8,386 bases of DNA from Candidatus Omnitrophota bacterium (GTDB lineage Bacteria; Hinthialibacterota; Hinthialibacteria; JAKQFZ01). A program made the position numbers and the translations under genes. This document shows, one piece after another, positions 5,327 to 8,386 of this stretch. The notes beneath the pieces were generated by a model. It ran no database searches. It saw only the letters and a program-made list of their open reading frames with translations, and was not told where the DNA came from. Location of the stretch: positions 1 through 8,386 of the forward strand of contig JAKQFZ010000170.1 of assembly GCA_029558215.1 (NCBI GenBank). The letters are read 5' to 3'. Every line of letters begins with the position of its first letter. The first letter of the stretch is position 1.

Positions 5327-6955
5327 GTGATCATCTATCTGATCGTGGTTCCACTACTTGGCGGTTTCCTGATGCTGCTGCTGGGACATATTGCCAAGGG
5401 CTCACGGATGGTGGCTCCACTGACAGTTCTGATGCTTCTGGGTACGGCAGGAGTGCTTCTGTCTCTTGTGCCTTCCATGCAGTTGGGACAGGTTATCGAG
5501 TATGACGTCGGGGGATGGCCGGATCCTATTGGTATCACACTCAAAATGGACGGAATGGCCTTCCTGGGCTCGTGTCTGGGGATGGTGATCATGCTGCTTG
5601 CAGCGTTCTATGCCATGGCAGAACGACGGTATGGAGCCATCTTCTTCGGAATTCTGTTGATTCTGGCCGCTGCCATGCAGGGGGTGCTTCTGACCAACGA
5701 TCTTTTCAACCTTTATGTGCTCCTTGAGATCGTTTCCCTTTGCACCTATTTTCTTGTTGCCTACCACAAACAGACCCGATCCATGAAGGCAGCGTTGGAC
5801 TATCTTCTTGTCAGCAGTCTTGCCTTCTGTCTCTATCTTTTCGGCGTGGGGTTGATCTACCGCGCTACGGGCGTTCTTGGATTTCAGAGCCTGTCGGAAA
5901 TGTTCTCACAGCCAGGATGGGTGAAGGACTCCAGTCTGACTCTTGCGATGGCGTTGATCCTGACTGGAGCTGGCGTCAAGGCGGTGTTCTTCCCTCTGCA
6001 CACTTGGCTGCCCGACGCCCATGCCCAGGCACCAACACCGATATCAGCCCTTTTGTCCGGCGTGATGATCAAGATTTCCTTTCTCGCCGTCTGGAGAACG
6101 CTGGATGCCTTCTGCGCCGACCATTTTGCACCAGCACTCATGGTTATTGGACTGACATCCGCGTTGTGGGGTGGCTGTATGGCTGTTGTCCAGACGGACA
6201 TGAAAAGACTGTTGGCATGCAGCAGCATTTCCCAGATGGGCTTGATCATCACGGCGTTTGCTGTTGGCACCTCTGTTGGTCGGATGGCATCGCTATTGCA
6301 TGTGGTGAACCATGCCTGTTTCAAGAGCCTTCTGTTCTTTTGTGCGGGGATCATCATCACCAAGACGGGAAAGAGAGACATGCGACAGATCGCCGGCCTG
6401 GCCACAGGAGAGCCGTTGCTCGTTGTCTGCTTGCTTGTTGGAGCAGGTGCCATCTCCGGCGTTCCAGGATTCGGAGGCTTCGTCAGCAAAGGCTGGGTGG
6501 CCTCATCTCTGGCTGGAAAACCTCTGGCCATCGTGGCAGTCACGCTTGCAGGCATATTAACCGTGGCCTCAATGGCACGGCTGGTCTGGACGCTTTGGGG
6601 ACGTCAGGAACAACCGTGCCAGGACAATACTTCTTGCCAGGTGCGCCTCTGGATTCCCGCATTCACCCTGACCGTGCTCTGTCTCGTGCTTGGCGTGCTG
6701 CCGAGGCTGCCCATACAATGGGTGCGCCATGCTCTGGACTGTACCGATGCTCCTGATCTCTCCGTTTACTCCATGTCTCGGATCAGCGGCTCCCTGGTGG
6801 TGGTTGTTCTGGGTCTCTCGCTCTTTTTTGCGCTCCGAACACCGACAGGAACGAGGATTTCCGAGCGGGTGAGAAACCTCGACGCAAACCTCAACATCAA
6901 ACTGCTGTTGGTCATTGTGGCAGCGGTGGCATATTATCTCCTGGCAGCGTTTTAG
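5327..6955 (+). CDS. mrpD: Na+/H+ antiporter subunit MrpD (MnhD/MbhH family, NuoN/NuoM-like)
   Basis: I take GTG 5327 as the start (542 residues). It lies 1 nt after the mrpC stop, with AAGGA 8 nt upstream, and MIIYLIVVPLLGG is the usual family N-terminus; the frame continues upstream only as overlap with mrpC. The protein is hydrophobic throughout, with about 14 membrane helices. Residues expected of proton-pumping antiporter subunits are present: Glu 134 in LYVLLEIVSLCTYFLVAY, Lys 218 in GAGVKAVFFPLHTWLPDAH, Lys 249 in VMIKISFLAVWR, His 325/His 329 in LLHVVNHACFKSL, and Lys 388 in GFGGFVSKGW. MrpD is one of the two large proton-transporting subunits in canonical Mrp complexes; here it is the only one in the window. 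The family resemblance to NuoN/NuoM is shared, but the neighbours settle the Mrp/MBH assignment. Confidence 0.95.
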   Translation: MIIYLIVVPLLGGFLMLLLGHIAKGSRMVAPLTVLMLLGTAGVLLSLVPSMQLGQVIEYDVGGWPDPIGITLKMDGMAFLGSCLGMVIMLLAAFYAMAERRYGAIFFGILLILAAAMQGVLLTNDLFNLYVLLEIVSLCTYFLVAYHKQTRSMKAALDYLLVSSLAFCLYLFGVGLIYRATGVLGFQSLSEMFSQPGWVKDSSLTLAMALILTGAGVKAVFFPLHTWLPDAHAQAPTPISALLSGVMIKISFLAVWRTLDAFCADHFAPALMVIGLTSALWGGCMAVVQTDMKRLLACSSISQMGLIITAFAVGTSVGRMASLLHVVNHACFKSLLFFCAGIIITKTGKRDMRQIAGLATGEPLLVVCLLVGAGAISGVPGFGGFVSKGWVASSLAGKPLAIVAVTLAGILTVASMARLVWTLWGRQEQPCQDNTSCQVRLWIPAFTLTVLCLVLGVLPRLPIQWVRHALDCTDAPDLSVYSMSRISGSLVVVVLGLSLFFALRTPTGTRISERVRNLDANLNIKLLLVIVAAVAYYLLAAF

Positions 6956-6964
6956 GAACTGCGT

Positions 6965-8218
6965 ATGAGAATTCTCCACATCATTCATCGTTATCCCCCG
7001 GCACAGGGCGGCTCCGAGAAGTATTTCGAGGAGATCTCAAAGCGTTTCGCACAACGAGGGGATTCGGTCGAGGTTTGGACAACGGACGCTGACCAACTCG
7101 AACGCTTTTGGATACGAGATAGAAAGAGGCTTCCGGCCGGTGTCAGCATGGACGAAGGCGTTACCGTTCGCCGATTCCGAACGGTGGTTGTTCCACAACA
7201 TGCACGCGTCCAGAGACTGTTGTGTCTCATTCCTTCACAAAACCTTCGGAGGCTGTTTCATTTTCCATCGCCTCTGGTTCCAGGGATGATCCGTCGTGCG
7301 GCTATGGAACCACTCCAGTTCGATGTCGTGCATGCTACCGCGCTTCCTTATACCTCGATTCTCTACGCGGCCTGGATCGCCGCTCGGCGATCGGCGGCAC
7401 GCCTGTGTTACACCCCGTTCATGCATATTGGAGAGAAGCACTCCGACGAAGTGCGGAAATGGTATGCGCGACGTGATCAGATTCAGCTGCTTCAGAAAGC
7501 GGACGCGATCTTTGTCCAGACACCAACGGAGCGCGATTTTCTGATTTCATGCGGTCTTGATGGTTCCAAATGCTTGATCACAGGTGTTGGGGTGAATCCG
7601 GAAGAGATTGTCCCGCCCAAACCGATTGAGAACTTGATGTGTGAGCGCTACGGACTGCGCCCGCCCTACGTTTTCACGCTTGGCGCAAAGAGTCTCGATA
7701 AGGGAACGCTCTCGGTCATCGAGGCGATGGCTCGGGTCTGGCAGCAGCATCCCGAGGTCACGCTCGTGCTCGCCGGTGATGAGATGTCTGATTTCCAGGA
7801 GTATTGGGGGACTGTTCCGTCAGAAAGCAAGAAAAGCATTCTGAATTTGGGACGTATCTCGGACGCGGAGAAGGTGGATCTGATACGACAAGGCCTCATC
7901 TATCTAAATCCGTCCAGAACGGACTCATTTGGTATCACTTTTCTCGAAGCGTGGCTCTGGGAGAAACCGGTTATCGGAGCACGGGCAGGTGGAGTTGTGG
8001 ATGTGATCAGTCACGGCGAGGACGGATTTCTCGTTGAGTTTGGTTGTGCCTCAGAGATCGCGTCGAAAATTCTGGAACTGATCCGGAATCCATCTATGCA
8101 GGCATCCATGGGCGCCAAAGGCAAAACAAAGACGCTCTCCAAGTACACATGGGAATCCATTTTTGAAAGCATTGCGAAGCGGTACCAGAGCGTGGTCAAG
8201 AGTCTTCGCCATGCATAG
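6965..8218 (+). CDS. GT4-family glycosyltransferase (GT-B fold)
   Basis: This is a 417-residue cytosolic or membrane-associated enzyme of the GT4 type. The N-terminal domain begins MRILHIIHRYPPAQGGSEKY with the glycine-rich acceptor loop (GGSE). The C-terminal Rossmann domain starts near 234 (YVFTLGAKSLDKGTLSVIEA), has LVLAGD at 267-272, and ends with the nucleotide-sugar site NPSRTDSFGITFLEAWLWEKPVIG (315-338). The usual E-x7-E motif reads D-x7-E here (D320, E328), a conservative change. AGGVVDVISHGEDGFLV (341-357) is the standard donor-site loop. The sugar donor and acceptor cannot be inferred; cell-surface polysaccharide synthesis is the likely pathway. The ATG lies 9 nt after mrpD with AGGA upstream, so it may be the last gene of the operon, although its function is unrelated to ion transport. 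Confidence 0.9.
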   Translation: MRILHIIHRYPPAQGGSEKYFEEISKRFAQRGDSVEVWTTDADQLERFWIRDRKRLPAGVSMDEGVTVRRFRTVVVPQHARVQRLLCLIPSQNLRRLFHFPSPLVPGMIRRAAMEPLQFDVVHATALPYTSILYAAWIAARRSAARLCYTPFMHIGEKHSDEVRKWYARRDQIQLLQKADAIFVQTPTERDFLISCGLDGSKCLITGVGVNPEEIVPPKPIENLMCERYGLRPPYVFTLGAKSLDKGTLSVIEAMARVWQQHPEVTLVLAGDEMSDFQEYWGTVPSESKKSILNLGRISDAEKVDLIRQGLIYLNPSRTDSFGITFLEAWLWEKPVIGARAGGVVDVISHGEDGFLVEFGCASEIASKILELIRNPSMQASMGAKGKTKTLSKYTWESIFESIAKRYQSVVKSLRHA

Positions 8219-8386
8219 GGTGTGAATCCGCAGTCTTCTTCTTTGATTCGTGACGGTGCACCAACCGGCGAGCAAATCTGAAGAGGAATTGTCAGTGTGA
8301 AGACAATGAGGATCCCCAATGCCGCCCCCCCCCGGAGATGGATCTACAGTCGATCCGCCATAGGTTCCGCTTCCAGAGGCGCTCCC
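8219..8386. other. Region after the glycosyltransferase, 168 bp, with a C9 homopolymer
   Basis: No terminator-like stem with a T-run is visible. A loose inverted repeat GAATC/GATTC flanks a CT-rich stretch just after the stop codon. Nine consecutive C lie at 8325-8333. The only coding candidate is the short frame starting at 8297, described separately. Confidence 0.5.
8297..8386 (+). CDS. Possible start of a further gene, truncated by the window edge
   Basis: GTG 8297 has AGAGG 10 nt upstream (8282-8286) and opens a frame that stays open to the end of the window (30 codons: MKTMRIPNAAPPRRW... rich in Arg, Ser and Pro). An ATG is available in the same frame at 8306. The C9 run falls in this frame after codon 9, so the frame depends on the exact number of C. 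There is no recognisable domain in so short a stretch, and it could be noncoding. Confidence 0.25.
   Translation, partial: MKTMRIPNAAPPRRWIYSRSAIGSASRGAP

Noticed and set aside
5884..6555. 223-codon minus-strand open frame
   Set aside because: Antisense shadow of mrpD; composition reflects reversed hydrophobic codons and no motif is seen.
5740..6756. 338-codon + strand open frame in another frame of mrpD
   Set aside because: It lies entirely inside the well-conserved mrpD gene, is rich in Cys/His/Arg/Gly with no family resemblance, and has no ribosome-binding site.
2706..6955. Respiratory complex I (Nuo) cluster
   Set aside because: MrpC and MrpD resemble NuoK and NuoN/M, but MrpE, F, G and B signatures are present and no Nuo redox or quinone subunits are seen.
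8011..8319. 102-codon minus-strand open frame at the right end
   Set aside because: It starts with TTG, runs more than 200 bp into the antisense of the glycosyltransferase and shows no recognisable domain.

Overview
The window (about 55% GC by eye) is a dense bacterial stretch with every convincing gene on the + strand. A RapZ homologue, a PII-like protein, a PtsN-like EIIA protein and a sodium/proton antiporter cluster of the Mrp/MBH type suggest a Gram-negative anaerobe, with Desulfobacterota (deltaproteobacteria) or a neighbouring phylum as my best guess. That placement is inference from gene content; nothing here fixes the taxon.

Region 1 (1-1746). The 3' end of rapZ enters from the left. 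It is followed by two tandem 33-bp units and then an open frame that matches only the C-terminal half of a PMT/ArnT-like membrane glycosyltransferase. The catalytic N-terminal half is absent, so this looks like a truncated remnant. A 149-bp gap follows, with a good -10 box (TATAAT, 1703-1708) that probably drives the next genes.

Region 2 (1747-2612). Two small cytoplasmic regulators follow: a PII-like protein with a ferredoxin-like fold pattern, and a PTS EIIA protein of the PtsN type with both expected histidines.

Region 3 (2706-6955). Eight membrane-protein genes run in the order mrpE, mrpF, mrpG, DUF4040 (MbhD-like), MbhE-like, mrpB, mrpC, mrpD. This is the order of mbhA to mbhH in archaeal membrane-bound hydrogenases. 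Five successive junctions are ATGA stop/start overlaps, and the remaining gaps are 6 and 1 nt, so this is one translationally coupled operon. There is no hydrogenase in the window and no large NuoL-like MrpA domain; mrpD is the only large antiporter subunit. The MbhE-like gene carries two 96-bp tandem repeats plus the start of a third, which add a hydrophilic tail and place a series of RNA hairpins in the middle of the operon.

Region 4 (6965-8386). A GT4-type glycosyltransferase starts 9 nt after mrpD and may be co-transcribed. The last 168 bp hold a C9 homopolymer and possibly the start of another gene that runs off the window.

Working model (inference): the PII-like and EIIA proteins sense metabolic or phosphorylation state and adjust the activity or expression of the adjacent cation/proton antiporter complex. 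The window contains no RNA gene, CRISPR array or transposase that I can see.
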